From NCBI GenBank assembly GCA_902464495.1, contig CABQJK010000002.1:75275-139274 (forward strand): a DNA stretch of 64,000 nucleotides, read 5' to 3'. Numbering within the stretch: the first letter of the stretch is position 1; each line of letters begins with the position of its first letter. The notes under the pieces are model-generated. The model was not told where the DNA came from, ran no database searches, and worked only from the letters and a program-made list of their open reading frames with translations. The position numbers were made by a program, and so were the translations under genes. Positions 16,066 through 24,956 of this stretch are shown in pieces. Source of the DNA: an uncultured Collinsella sp. (GTDB taxonomy: Bacteria > Actinomycetota > Coriobacteriia > Coriobacteriales > Coriobacteriaceae).

Positions 16066-18444
16066 ATGGCAGATTCCAGCAAAAAGATGCAGATCGTGTT
16101 TGCCTCGGCCGAGTGCGCACCGTTTGTAAAGACCGGTGGCCTGGGCGACGTGGCGGGCTCGCTGCCTGCAGCGCTTGTGCGCGCCGGCGCCGAGGTCATC
16201 GTGATGGTGCCCAAGTACGCCACCATCAAGGACGAGTACAAGGCGCAGATGGAGCACTTCTCCGACTTTTACGTGAGCCTGGGCTGGCGCAACGAGTACT
16301 GCGGGCTCGAGAAGCTCGAGCACGACGGCGTCACCTATATGTTCATCGACAACGAGCGCTACTTTGCGCGCGACTATCCGTACGGCTTCTTTGACGACGG
16401 CGAGCGTTTCGCGTTTTTCTCCAAGGCCATCACCGAGAGTCTGCAGCACCTGCCGGCTGGCTTTGAGTGCGACATCCTGCACTGCAACGACTGGCAGACG
16501 GCGCTGGCGCCCGTGTTCTTGCGCGAGTTCTACCAGGGCCTGCCGCTGTACGACCGCGTCAAGACCGTGTTCTCGATCCACAACGTGGCGTTCCAGGGCC
16601 AGTTTAGCGACACCGTGATGGAGGACATCCTGGGCGTGGCGCATATTCCGGCGGCCGCCTCGCAGCTGCGTTGCGACGCCTGCAGCATCAACTACATGCT
16701 GGGCGCGCTGCGCTACGCCGATGCCATCACCACGGTGAGCCCCACCTATGCCAACGAGATCCAGACGCCAGAGTTTGGCGAGGGCCTGGACGGTGTGCTG
16801 CGCGAGCGCTCCTATGCGCTGCAGGGTATTTTGAACGGAATTGACGTGGCGGGCTTTGACCCGGCGACCGACAAGCGCATTGCCGCCAACTACACGGTTG
16901 ATGACCGTTCCGGTAAGGCTGTGTGCAAGGCCAAGCTGCAGGAAGAGCTGGGGCTCGAGGTTCGCGACGACCGTCCGCTCATGGTGATGGTCACGCGCCT
17001 GACGCGCCAGAAGGGCATGGACCTGGTCATGTACGCGCTCGACCGCATTTTGGCCGGCGGCGTGCAGATGGCCGTGCTGGGCACCGGCGACCGCGACTAC
17101 GAGGACGGACTGCGCTACTTCCAGGACAAGTACCCCGGCACCATGGCCGCGCGCATCGAGTTTGATCCGGCGCTGTCGCAGCGTATGTATGCCGCCGCCG
17201 ATATGTTCCTGATGCCTTCGAAGTTTGAGCCCTGCGGTCTGTCGCAGATCATCGCCATGCGCTACGGCACCCTGCCCATCGTGCGCGAGACCGGTGGCCT
17301 GAAGGACACCGTGCAACCGTACAACGAGTTTACCGGAGAGGGCACGGGCTTCTCGTTTAGCAACTTTAACGGCGACGAGATGGGCGACGCGGTGTTCCGC
17401 GCGGCGCGCCTGTTCTGGGACAACCGCGATGCCTGGAACCAGCTGGTCACGCAGGCCATGAGCCAAGACTTTAGCTGGACGCGCTCGGCCGACAAGTATC
17501 TGGACCTGTACTTCTTTATGCATCCGGAGATTGAGAGGCCGGCGGCTGTTGCCGACGAGCCCGAGGCTGTTGCTGAGCCCGAGCCCAAGGCCGAGCCGGT
17601 TGTTGAGGCGCCCGCTGCTGTTGAGGAGCACAAGGCTGAGGAGAAGCCGGTTGAGGCTAAATCTGAGGTGAAGGTTGAGGCAACTCCCGAGGCCGAGGAT
17701 AAGCCGGCTGCAAAGCCCGCCGCCAAGAAGACCGCGACGCGCAAGACGACGGCCAAGAAGGCTGCGACGACTAAGGCCGCCGCAGCAAAGACAACTGCTA
17801 CCAAGGCAACGACGACGCGCAAGCGCACGACCGCCGCTGCTAAGAAGGCCGCTGAGGCCGAGGCTGCTCCCGAGGTAAAGGCTGAGGCCGCCGCCGAGGC
17901 AAAGCCTGCGGCAAAGGCTCCGGCCAAGACCGCTGCCAAGAAGACGACCGCGACCAAGAGCACGACCAAGACCACTGCCGCCAAGAAGGCTACAGCTACG
18001 AAGGCCACGGCTTCCAAGGCGACGGCTACCAAGGCGACGGCTACCAAGGCCACTGCAACGAAGGCTGCCCCCAAGGCGGCCAAAAAGCCGGCCGCCAAGG
18101 TCGAGGAGACACCTGCCAAGACCAAGGCCGAGGCAACCGTCGAGGCCAAGCCCGCCGCCAAGACCACCACGCGAAAGCACACGACGGCAACCAAGGAGAC
18201 AACGGCAAAGGCCGCAACTCCCAAGGCAGAGACTAAGCCCGCCGCTGCCAAAGGGGAGCCCAAGGCCGAGATAAAGGCCAAGCCGGCGCCGAAGGTCGCT
18301 GAGGTCAAGGCCGCCCCGAAGGCAGAGGCTAAGCCCGAGCCTGCCAAGGAGGCCCCGGTCTCCCCCGCCGCTCCGGCCGAGGAAAAGGCTCCGACCAAGA
18401 AGACCTCCGTACGCAAGGCAACGGCCACCCGCAAGCGCCGCTAG
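16066..18444 (+). CDS. glgA: ADP-glucose-dependent glycogen synthase with about 300-residue Lys/Ala-rich tail
   Basis: GlgA (GT5) adds glucose from ADP-glucose to growing glycogen. The N-terminal donor motif KTGGLGDVAG starts at residue 22 and the C-terminal motif EPCGLSQIIAMRYGT is near residue 390. The normal enzyme ends about residue 487 (FFMHPEIERP). It is followed by about 300 more residues of low complexity: first acidic/Ala-rich (EAVAEPEPKAEPVVEAP), then strongly basic Lys/Ala/Thr repeats (KATATKATATKAT) and a mixed end finishing ATRKRR. The family is usually around 480 residues, so this is a large extension. The ATG at 16066 is preferred over 16054 because GGGAGA lies between them. 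A terminator follows. Confidence 0.93.
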   Translation: MADSSKKMQIVFASAECAPFVKTGGLGDVAGSLPAALVRAGAEVIVMVPKYATIKDEYKAQMEHFSDFYVSLGWRNEYCGLEKLEHDGVTYMFIDNERYFARDYPYGFFDDGERFAFFSKAITESLQHLPAGFECDILHCNDWQTALAPVFLREFYQGLPLYDRVKTVFSIHNVAFQGQFSDTVMEDILGVAHIPAAASQLRCDACSINYMLGALRYADAITTVSPTYANEIQTPEFGEGLDGVLRERSYALQGILNGIDVAGFDPATDKRIAANYTVDDRSGKAVCKAKLQEELGLEVRDDRPLMVMVTRLTRQKGMDLVMYALDRILAGGVQMAVLGTGDRDYEDGLRYFQDKYPGTMAARIEFDPALSQRMYAAADMFLMPSKFEPCGLSQIIAMRYGTLPIVRETGGLKDTVQPYNEFTGEGTGFSFSNFNGDEMGDAVFRAARLFWDNRDAWNQLVTQAMSQDFSWTRSADKYLDLYFFMHPEIERPAAVADEPEAVAEPEPKAEPVVEAPAAVEEHKAEEKPVEAKSEVKVEATPEAEDKPAAKPAAKKTATRKTTAKKAATTKAAAAKTTATKATTTRKRTTAAAKKAAEAEAAPEVKAEAAAEAKPAAKAPAKTAAKKTTATKSTTKTTAAKKATATKATASKATATKATATKATATKAAPKAAKKPAAKVEETPAKTKAEATVEAKPAAKTTTRKHTTATKETTAKAATPKAETKPAAAKGEPKAEIKAKPAPKVAEVKAAPKAEAKPEPAKEAPVSPAAPAEEKAPTKKTSVRKATATRKRR
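17986..18060 (+). repeat. Five tandem 15-bp units in the glgA tail
   Basis: Units begin aaggc at 17986, 18001, 18016, 18031 and 18046; the third and fourth are identical (aaggcgacggctacc). Each encodes K-A-T-A-T or K-A-T-A-S. Such units can change number by slippage, so tail length may vary between strains. Confidence 0.8.
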
Positions 18445-18474
18445 TCCGGACGATTAAAACTTAATCCTCAAAGC

Positions 18475-18507
18475 AGAAGAGGGCACCCCAACCAGGTGCC
18501 CTCTTCT
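18475..18507 (+). terminator. Terminator after glgA
   Basis: A perfect 13-bp stem, agaagagggcacc / ggtgccctcttct, with a seven-base loop, followed by tggtt. It closes the glycogen transcript. The A-rich left side suggests it may also work on the other strand. Confidence 0.8.
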
Positions 18508-18535
18508 TGGTTGAACTTCTGTATTAAACAGAGGG

Positions 18536-18669
18536 CCGGTTTACTACGACAAAATGGCTCCGACCGACCACGGCGAGCAATCTACTAAATTGGCAACCCT
18601 TCTACCTGCGGTTTTAATATCACCAAAATGACTGTGGTTGAGATCATTCAATTTATCGTAGTAAACCGG
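18536..18669. repeat. 134-bp element with 14-bp terminal inverted repeats (MITE-like)
   Basis: ccggtttactacga at 18536-18549 and the exact complement tcgtagtaaaccgg at 18656-18669 enclose about 106 bases with no open frame. The size and clean ends resemble a non-autonomous mobile element or repetitive intergenic unit. No second copy is in the window. The rest of this gap (18670-18875) holds the operator-like site described next. Confidence 0.55.
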
Positions 18670-18733
18670 GGTACTTTTGGTTGGCTACAAATAGTATCGG
18701 TATAGGCGTTTTTGAATATCGCGATAATTTGTG

Positions 18734-18748
18734 TGGTAAAACGATTTT
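18734..18748. promoter_or_regulatory. LacI-type operator-like site upstream of the GH13-GH77 gene
   Basis: tggtaaaacgatttt matches the TGGTAAAACG half found at 8488-8503 (in reverse) and the GGTAAAAC half at 8536. A second half-site, tggtaaacgg, is at 18769-18778. A -10-like tatact lies at 18809-18814, but its -35 partner is unclear. Similar sites at both ends of the cluster suggest common control. Confidence 0.55.
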
Positions 18749-18875
18749 CTAGGACAACCGTTCGCCGATGGTAAACGGATGTTGTTTATACACCCTGTGT
18801 ACAACAGATATACTTACATCTTGTGCGTAAAGCCCATGGCCCGCTGGCCATGACTGTATAGAACTGGACCGTACT

Positions 18876-21800
18876 ATGAGATTGATTCACAACAGCCGCC
18901 TACCGCAGTTTCGCACTCCGTTTGGCGCTGTGACCACCGGAACTTCCGTTGCACTCTCGGTGATTTTAGAGGATGCCGATCCCAACCAGGCAACACTCAC
19001 CCTGCGCACCTGGGTCGATGAAGTCGGCGAGACCCTGATTCCAATGGAGCACGAAGGCGATGGCATTTTTACCGGCGAGCTCAAATGCACTGAACCTTGT
19101 CTGGTGTGGTACAGCTTTACCTGCAATATCGAAGGCCAGCCCGAGGTTCGCCTGGGCGCGCCGCAAGGCCGCACCGGCGGCGAGGGCGTAACCTACGACT
19201 ACGCCGAGGTGCCGTCCTTCCAGATTACCGTCTACAAGCATCGTGAGAAGCGCCCCACTTGGTACGAGCGCGGCATGGTGTACCAGATCTTCCCCGACCG
19301 CTACGCCCGTGACGAGCATTGGCGCGAGCGCACAATGGCCCAGCTCGAAAAACCGCGCAAGGGCATTCAGCGCCGGATGGTCGAGGACTGGAACGAGCCG
19401 CCCGTGTACGAGCGCGCCGAGGACGGCTCCATCAAGACCTGGGACTTCTACGGCGGCTCGCTCAAGGGTATCCAAAATGACCTGCCCCGCATCGCGGAGC
19501 TGGGCTTTACGGCCATCTACCTCAACCCCATCTTTGAAGCCGCGAGCAACCACCGCTACGACACGGCCGACTACACCAAGATCGACCCGATCCTGGGCAC
19601 CGAGCAGGACTTTACCGAGCTGTGCCAGGCAGCCGAGAAGCTAGGCATCTCCATCATCCTGGATGGCGTCTTCAACCACACGGGCGACGATTCGATCTAC
19701 TTCAACCGCTACGGCAACTACCCTGGCGTGGGCGCGTGGCAGAGCGAGGACTCGCCGTGGCGCGATGCGTTTTATTTCCACGAGGACGGCTCGTACGACT
19801 GCTGGTGGGGCGTGGGCAACATGCCCGCCATCAATGAGAGCTCCGAGCTGGTACGCGAGCGGCTCCTGGGCAAGGACGGCGTGATCCGTAAATGGTTACG
19901 TGCCGGCGCTCATGGCTGGCGTCTGGACGTAGCTGACGAGCTTTCCGACGACTTCCTGGCCGAAATCAAGAAGGCCGTACTTGCCGAAAAGCCTGATGCG
20001 CTGTTGCTCGGCGAAGTCTGGGAAGACGCCTCAAACAAAATTAGCTACGGCCATCTGCGCCGCTACCTGCAGGGATCCGAGCTGGACTCTGCTATGGATT
20101 ACCCCTTCCGCGACATGGTCATCGGCTTTTTGATGGGCTACAAGAACGCCTACCAAGCAGCCGAGGATATCGAAACCCTGCGCGAGAACTACCCGAGCGA
20201 GGCATTGTCCTGCGCGCTCAACCTGCTGTCGAGCCATGACCGCCCGCGTATCATCTCGGTGCTCGGCGGCGGCCCCGACGAGTCGCAGCTGCCCGAGTGC
20301 GAGCGCAGCAAATGGCGTCTGGACGAGAACTCGATGGGCCTGGCCAAGAGCCGTTTTTGGCTTGCAACGCTCATGCAGATGACCTTCCCCGGCGTGCCTT
20401 CGATTTACTACGGCGACGAGTACGGCCTGGAGGGCCTTACCGACCCGGGCAACCGTCGCACCCTGCCGACCAAGGAAGACCTGCACGACTTCGACACGCT
20501 CGCTATCGTTAAGAACGCCTCGGCCGTGCGCCGTGCGCTGCCGTTTTTGATCGACGGCGAGATCAAGGCCTTCGCGCTCAACGACGAGGTGCTGGCCTAC
20601 AACCGCACGGGCAAGGGCGGCGAGTCCGCGACCGTCATCATCAACCGCAGCCTGCGCAATTCGCACCGTGTGACGATTCCGGCGCTCGGCGAATGCGCGA
20701 GTGACGTGATCAGCGGACACGAGTGCGAGATCCATAACGGTACGGTCACGCTCGATCTGTATCCGCTGGGCTCGTCGATCATCTATCACCACGCCGAGCA
20801 GCGCCTGCAGGAGCCGCTCGATTACGGCGCGGGCGTCGTGTGCCACATCACCTCGGTACCGACTGACGACGGCAAGCCCGGCACAATCGGTGCGCCCACG
20901 CGTCGCTTTATCGACCATCTGGCCGCCATGGGCATGCGCTACTGGCAGGTCCTGCCTGTCAACCCGACGGACTTCTTCCGCTCCCCTTACGCCGGTCCCT
21001 CAGCCTTTGCAGGCAATATCGACCTGCTGCCCGAAAGCCACGAGGAGCTAGCCGACGACTTTGAGACCTGGAAGACCCGCGGCGGCGAAGATGCCGACCC
21101 GCTGTACACAGCGTTTAAACATCGCAATGCCGATTGGCTCGAGAAGTACTGCGTCTATATGGCGGTTAAGAAGTACTTTGAGGGCGAGTCGCGCCACGAT
21201 TGGCCGGCCGATGTCGCGCGCTACAACGAGCATCTGATTGACGACAAGCGTTTCCACGACGAGGCAGAGTTGCAGGCGTACATGCAGTACCGCTTTGACC
21301 TGGCCTGGTGCGAGCTTATGAACTACGCGCACAAGAAGGGCATCGAGGTTATCGGTGACATTCCGATGTATGTCTCGGATGATTCGGCCGACGCGTGGAG
21401 CGAGCCTGAGAACTTCTGGCTGTCCGATACCGGCAAGGCGATTGAGATTTCAGGCGCGCCGCCTGACAATTTCGCACCGGAGGGCCAGGTGTGGGGCAAC
21501 CCGACCTTCCGCTGGGACCACATGAAGAAGACCGGTTATCGCTGGTGGATGGACCGTCTGCGCCGCGCATTTTCGCTGTACGACCGCGTGCGCCTGGACC
21601 ACTTCCTGGGCTTCCACAGCTACTTCAGCATTCCCGCGGGCAAGGCCTGCGCCGACGGCCGCTGGTTGGCGGGTCCGGGCAAGGATCTGTTCCAGACCGC
21701 CTATGACGAGCTGGGTCCGCTCAACTTTATTGCCGAGGACCTGGGCTATTTGACGCCCGGCGTTCGCGCCATGGCCTCGACCTGCGGCTTCCCCGGCATG

Positions 21801-22172
21801 GACGTGCTGGAGTTTAGCGACTACGACGTTCGTTGCGGCGTGCATCCCACGCCTGGCAAGATCCTGTACACCTCGACGCACGATACGTCGACATTGGCCG
21901 GTTGGAGCACGCGTTCCTTTGCGGGCGGCGATGAACCAAGCGGTGTTGAGGTGGCGGCCAAGCTGATGAGCGACGCGCTGGCAAGCGACGCTCCCCTGGT
22001 GATGATGCCGCTGCAGGACGTGCTGGGGCTGGGCGACGACGCGCGCATGAACGTACCGGGCGTGGCCACGGGCAACTGGACCTGGCAGGCTGACGAGGCC
22101 GACGTTGCGGCCGCTGAGGGCAAAACCGCACAGCTCCTGCGCAACACGCATAGATTCTGGGGCGAAGCGTGA
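18876..22172 (+). CDS. GH13 alpha-amylase/neopullulanase-type enzyme fused to 4-alpha-glucanotransferase (MalQ, GH77)
   Basis: A 1098-residue two-enzyme fusion. Residues 1 to about 120 form a beta-rich N-terminal domain. A GH13 barrel follows with MVYQIFPDRYA, catalytic Asp351 (GWRLDVADE), Glu380 (LLGEVWED) and Asp455 (SSHDRPR); the insert pattern fits maltodextrin-hydrolysing enzymes. From about residue 645 a complete GH77 amylomaltase begins (GAGVVCHITSVP), with Asp908 (RVRLDHFLGF), Glu954 (FIAEDLG) and Asp1003 (THDTSTLAGW). No signal peptide is present, so it acts in the cytoplasm. Hydrolysis or debranching plus disproportionation of dextrins released from glycogen or imported would feed GlgP. 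Both active sites look intact. Confidence 0.9.
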   Translation: MRLIHNSRLPQFRTPFGAVTTGTSVALSVILEDADPNQATLTLRTWVDEVGETLIPMEHEGDGIFTGELKCTEPCLVWYSFTCNIEGQPEVRLGAPQGRTGGEGVTYDYAEVPSFQITVYKHREKRPTWYERGMVYQIFPDRYARDEHWRERTMAQLEKPRKGIQRRMVEDWNEPPVYERAEDGSIKTWDFYGGSLKGIQNDLPRIAELGFTAIYLNPIFEAASNHRYDTADYTKIDPILGTEQDFTELCQAAEKLGISIILDGVFNHTGDDSIYFNRYGNYPGVGAWQSEDSPWRDAFYFHEDGSYDCWWGVGNMPAINESSELVRERLLGKDGVIRKWLRAGAHGWRLDVADELSDDFLAEIKKAVLAEKPDALLLGEVWEDASNKISYGHLRRYLQGSELDSAMDYPFRDMVIGFLMGYKNAYQAAEDIETLRENYPSEALSCALNLLSSHDRPRIISVLGGGPDESQLPECERSKWRLDENSMGLAKSRFWLATLMQMTFPGVPSIYYGDEYGLEGLTDPGNRRTLPTKEDLHDFDTLAIVKNASAVRRALPFLIDGEIKAFALNDEVLAYNRTGKGGESATVIINRSLRNSHRVTIPALGECASDVISGHECEIHNGTVTLDLYPLGSSIIYHHAEQRLQEPLDYGAGVVCHITSVPTDDGKPGTIGAPTRRFIDHLAAMGMRYWQVLPVNPTDFFRSPYAGPSAFAGNIDLLPESHEELADDFETWKTRGGEDADPLYTAFKHRNADWLEKYCVYMAVKKYFEGESRHDWPADVARYNEHLIDDKRFHDEAELQAYMQYRFDLAWCELMNYAHKKGIEVIGDIPMYVSDDSADAWSEPENFWLSDTGKAIEISGAPPDNFAPEGQVWGNPTFRWDHMKKTGYRWWMDRLRRAFSLYDRVRLDHFLGFHSYFSIPAGKACADGRWLAGPGKDLFQTAYDELGPLNFIAEDLGYLTPGVRAMASTCGFPGMDVLEFSDYDVRCGVHPTPGKILYTSTHDTSTLAGWSTRSFAGGDEPSGVEVAAKLMSDALASDAPLVMMPLQDVLGLGDDARMNVPGVATGNWTWQADEADVAAAEGKTAQLLRNTHRFWGEA

Positions 22173-22260
22173 TAAAACGCCCGATATAGGGTACAGTTAC
22201 AGACGTTTGAATTTTTGCGGGCAGAGTAATCTGCCCGCTTTGTGCTGAAAAGGAAGTATT

Positions 22261-22497
22261 ATGGCGCGCTACGATTACAAGTGCTCGAGCTGCGGCAACG
22301 TGTTTGAGGTTGAGCATCCCATGTCCGAGACCCCCGAGGTCGTGTGCCCCAACTGCGGCGCTCCGGCCGCCAAGACGTTCTCGGCCAGCGGTATTAAATT
22401 TGAGGGCAGCGGCTTCTACAACACCGACCAGCGCAGCGGCGGCTCCAGCACCAGCGCCACCAGCGGCTGCTGCGCCAACTGCCCGCACAGCCACTAG
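22261..22497 (+). CDS. FmdB-type zinc ribbon protein
   Basis: A 78-residue protein. The N-terminal zinc ribbon has two CxxC pairs (YKCSSCGNVF and VVCPNCGAPA), followed by SGIKFEGSGFY and a Gly/Ser-rich tail ending in CCANCPHSH. This is the FmdB/CxxC_CXXC_SSSS family of small proteins often called putative regulators; the function is unknown. AAGGAAG precedes the ATG. It lies 88 bases after the fusion gene and is closed by a hairpin terminator. Confidence 0.85.
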   Translation: MARYDYKCSSCGNVFEVEHPMSETPEVVCPNCGAPAAKTFSASGIKFEGSGFYNTDQRSGGSSTSATSGCCANCPHSH

Positions 22498-22502
22498 AAA
22501 CC

Positions 22503-22540
22503 AATCAGCCCCGCGACCGGCACCGATCGCGGGGCTGATT
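22503..22540. terminator. Hairpin terminator between the zinc ribbon gene and rsmB
   Basis: A perfect 14-bp stem, aatcagccccgcga / tcgcggggctgatt, with a ten-base loop. On the minus strand it is followed by TGGTTTCT, so it can stop both converging transcripts. Confidence 0.7.
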
Positions 22541-22565
22541 CGTTAGCTTCCCAGGTTTCCTTATG

Positions 22566-22632
22566 AGTTGCGGTGAAATAAGGACTGTTTGGCGGGCAGA
22601 AGCCGCTATTCAATCCCTATTTCACCGCAACT
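22566..22632. repeat. 67-bp inverted-repeat element, copy 1 (AGTTGCGGTGAA family)
   Basis: agttgcggtgaaata at 22566-22580 and its exact complement at 22618-22632. The second copy, at 38903-38971, has the same ends and almost the same length but a different centre. It sits just beyond the rsmB stop. Confidence 0.75.
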
Positions 22633-22638
22633 TAGTAG

Positions 22639-24039
22639 CTACTTGTGGACCAGGCGGGCGCAGAAGTGGCCGTCGTAGGAGTCGGCGTTTACTGGCACGC
22701 TTTGGAAGAGGCCTCGATCGTTCTGGCGTACGGAGACGAGCTTCTTGGCCTGGGCGAACTCGGGGAGTTGCAGAATCTGCGCCTCGGAGAGCGGCGCCAC
22801 GGTAAAGCCGGCGCCCTCGGGAGAGTTCAGGAACGCTTCCACGACCTGCGTGTTCTCTTCATCAAAAACCGAGCAGGTGGCATAGATGAGCTCGCCGCCG
22901 GCAGCCACGCGCGCAGCGGCTTCCTTGAGCATCGTCAGCTGCAGCTTGGGCAGCTCAGTCGTAACGTCGTTCTCGGTCAGACGCCACGGTATCTCAGGGT
23001 GACGGCGCATAGTGCCGGTGCCAGAGCACGGCGCATCGATAAAGACCATGTCGAACTTAACCGGCTCGCCAAGCATGGCATCAAACGACGTCAGCACCTC
23101 ATCAAGCTCGCAAGCATCACCCGAAACCGTGCGAACGCCCTGAATACCGGCCTTATGCAGACGAGCGAGATTCAGATCGCACTTGCGGTCGTGCAGATCG
23201 AGCGCGGTATGCTGACGCTCATAACCGGCACGCTTAGCCTGGCACATCATCACATAGGTCTTGGTACCGCGGCCGGCACCAATCTCAAGGCAGCTTCCAG
23301 GGCGCGTGGCAGCTGTGGCGATGAGCTGGGCGTTAAGATCCGAGGCCACGGCAGCAGCGCGCTCAAACACACCAGAAGCAACGGTAACTTGAGCATCGAC
23401 CGGGGCATGGCAGCCCGGGAAAACAGGCGCGACGAGCTGCGAGATATACGGATCGGGCTTAGTCGCAAAGGCGTTCTCATGCAGGGCCAGCGGTGCGGGG
23501 GCCAGATTGCCGGCAAAGTTAAGCGCACCCTCTGGCGTGTCAAACGACGCCATAATGCGAGCGCATAGCCAGCGCGGAAGACCCATCAGGCGAGACAGAC
23601 GAACCAAACGGCGCTCGGACTCATCGGCATCCACCGCGGCGGCAAAATCATCGACGTTGTCCGCAACCTTATGCAGAACGGCGTTCGCCAGACCGGCGGC
23701 GGACTTAGCACCGCAGCGAACCAGCTCAACTCCCTGACTTACGGCAACGCGGCCAGGCGTATGCAGGTAGAGCATCTCGAAGGCAGAAATACGAAGCGCC
23801 ATGCGAACGCGCGGCGCAACCTTTTTGGGCTTATCGAGAAACTGATCGAGCAGCTCGTCCAAAATACCCTGCGTGGCGGCTACACCCAGCGCCAAGCGGG
23901 CGGCAAAAGCGGAATCGCGCTGGTCAATAGCCTTGGCCGATGCGCGAGAGGACAGCACGTCGCGCGCATACATGCCGCGGCGATCGGCCTCCATCAGCAC
24001 ATCGAGCGCAAGCTTGCGCGCGGGAGACAGTTTACTCAT
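22639..24039 (-). CDS. rsmB: 16S rRNA (cytosine(967)-C(5))-methyltransferase RsmB
   Basis: A 466-residue RNA m5C methyltransferase. The N-terminal NusB-like RNA-binding domain (RKLALDVLMEADRRGMYA) is followed by the Rossmann SAM domain with SCLEIGAGRGTKT, the motif IV PCSGTGTMRRHPE and the motif VI cysteine in ATCSVFDEEN. The ATG at 24039 overlaps the fmt stop (ATGA), so they are coupled; a longer in-frame start lies inside fmt and is unlikely. The order def, fmt, rsmB in a translation-linked group is common in bacteria. Confidence 0.92.
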   Translation of the reverse strand: MSKLSPARKLALDVLMEADRRGMYARDVLSSRASAKAIDQRDSAFAARLALGVAATQGILDELLDQFLDKPKKVAPRVRMALRISAFEMLYLHTPGRVAVSQGVELVRCGAKSAAGLANAVLHKVADNVDDFAAAVDADESERRLVRLSRLMGLPRWLCARIMASFDTPEGALNFAGNLAPAPLALHENAFATKPDPYISQLVAPVFPGCHAPVDAQVTVASGVFERAAAVASDLNAQLIATAATRPGSCLEIGAGRGTKTYVMMCQAKRAGYERQHTALDLHDRKCDLNLARLHKAGIQGVRTVSGDACELDEVLTSFDAMLGEPVKFDMVFIDAPCSGTGTMRRHPEIPWRLTENDVTTELPKLQLTMLKEAAARVAAGGELIYATCSVFDEENTQVVEAFLNSPEGAGFTVAPLSEAQILQLPEFAQAKKLVSVRQNDRGLFQSVPVNADSYDGHFCARLVHK

Positions 24040-24956
24040 GACAAAACACCCCAAGAAAGATCGGCACCCTGCAGGCCAGCAGCCCAAGCAGAAGCGGCCA
24101 TAGCACGCTTGCCATCAGGCTTAACCTCGAGCAACTCAACCGAGCCATCGGATAGGCCAAGGTAAACACGTTTGGCCTGAACGAGAACCTGACCCTCGCC
24201 AAGCGACACATCAGCCGGCGCAGCATCGAGCACACGCACAGTCTTGCCGGCAATCACGCAACGAGCAGGCGCGGTATCGGACGAGGCCAGCACATGACGC
24301 ACGCAATCAAGCGCCGCCATGTGCGGATCCAGACGCATCTCCTGCTTGGAAATCTTGGCAGCATGGGTGACAAGCGACTCATCCTGTTCTGTCCACACAG
24401 CGGTGCCGTCGGCAAGAGAAGGAAGCGTATCGGCAAGCAGCTTGCCGCCAAGCTCACCAAGCTCCATGGTCAGCGCCTCAGCATGCTTACCGGCAACCGA
24501 CGTGGAAGCCTGAGCACAATAAGCACCGGTATCCACGCCATGCCCAATACGCATAATGGAAACGCCAGCAATCTCATCACCAGCAAGAATGGCACGCTGA
24601 ATGGGCGCCGCCCCACGCCAACGAGGCAACAAAGACGCATGAACATTCACAATACCAAGCGGCGCCATATGCAGCACCTCATCGGGCAAAATGCAGCCAT
24701 AAGCAGCCACACAGAAAATATCAGCCTGAGCAGCCTGGAGCGCCTCAACAACCTCAAGCGTCATCCGATTAGCTTCAATAACCGGCAACCCCAGCTCAAG
24801 CGCCTTGGCCTTAACAGGAGAAGGCTCAAGCTTCTTACCACGCCCACGAACAGCATCGGGGCGCGTAATAACAAGCACAATCTCGTTCCCAGCCTCGACA
24901 AGCGAAGTAAGCGAAGGCACAGCAAAATCAGGCGTACCCATAAACACAATACGCAT
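24036..24956 (-). CDS. fmt: Methionyl-tRNA formyltransferase
   Basis: A 306-residue enzyme that formylates Met-tRNA for initiation using 10-formyl-tetrahydrofolate. It begins MRIVFMGTPDFAVPSL and contains the family signature VNVHASLLPRWRGAAPIQRA with the catalytic His and Asn region. The C-terminal OB-fold domain binds the tRNA. It overlaps rsmB by four bases. Its partner gene def lies upstream, separated by a 322-base gap that includes a long hairpin. Length is typical. Confidence 0.94.
   Translation of the reverse strand: MRIVFMGTPDFAVPSLTSLVEAGNEIVLVITRPDAVRGRGKKLEPSPVKAKALELGLPVIEANRMTLEVVEALQAAQADIFCVAAYGCILPDEVLHMAPLGIVNVHASLLPRWRGAAPIQRAILAGDEIAGVSIMRIGHGVDTGAYCAQASTSVAGKHAEALTMELGELGGKLLADTLPSLADGTAVWTEQDESLVTHAAKISKQEMRLDPHMAALDCVRHVLASSDTAPARCVIAGKTVRVLDAAPADVSLGEGQVLVQAKRVYLGLSDGSVELLEVKPDGKRAMAASAWAAGLQGADLSWGVLS

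Noticed and set aside
17986..18060. Repeats in glgA as a CRISPR or intergenic repeat
   Set aside because: They are in-frame coding units without spacers.
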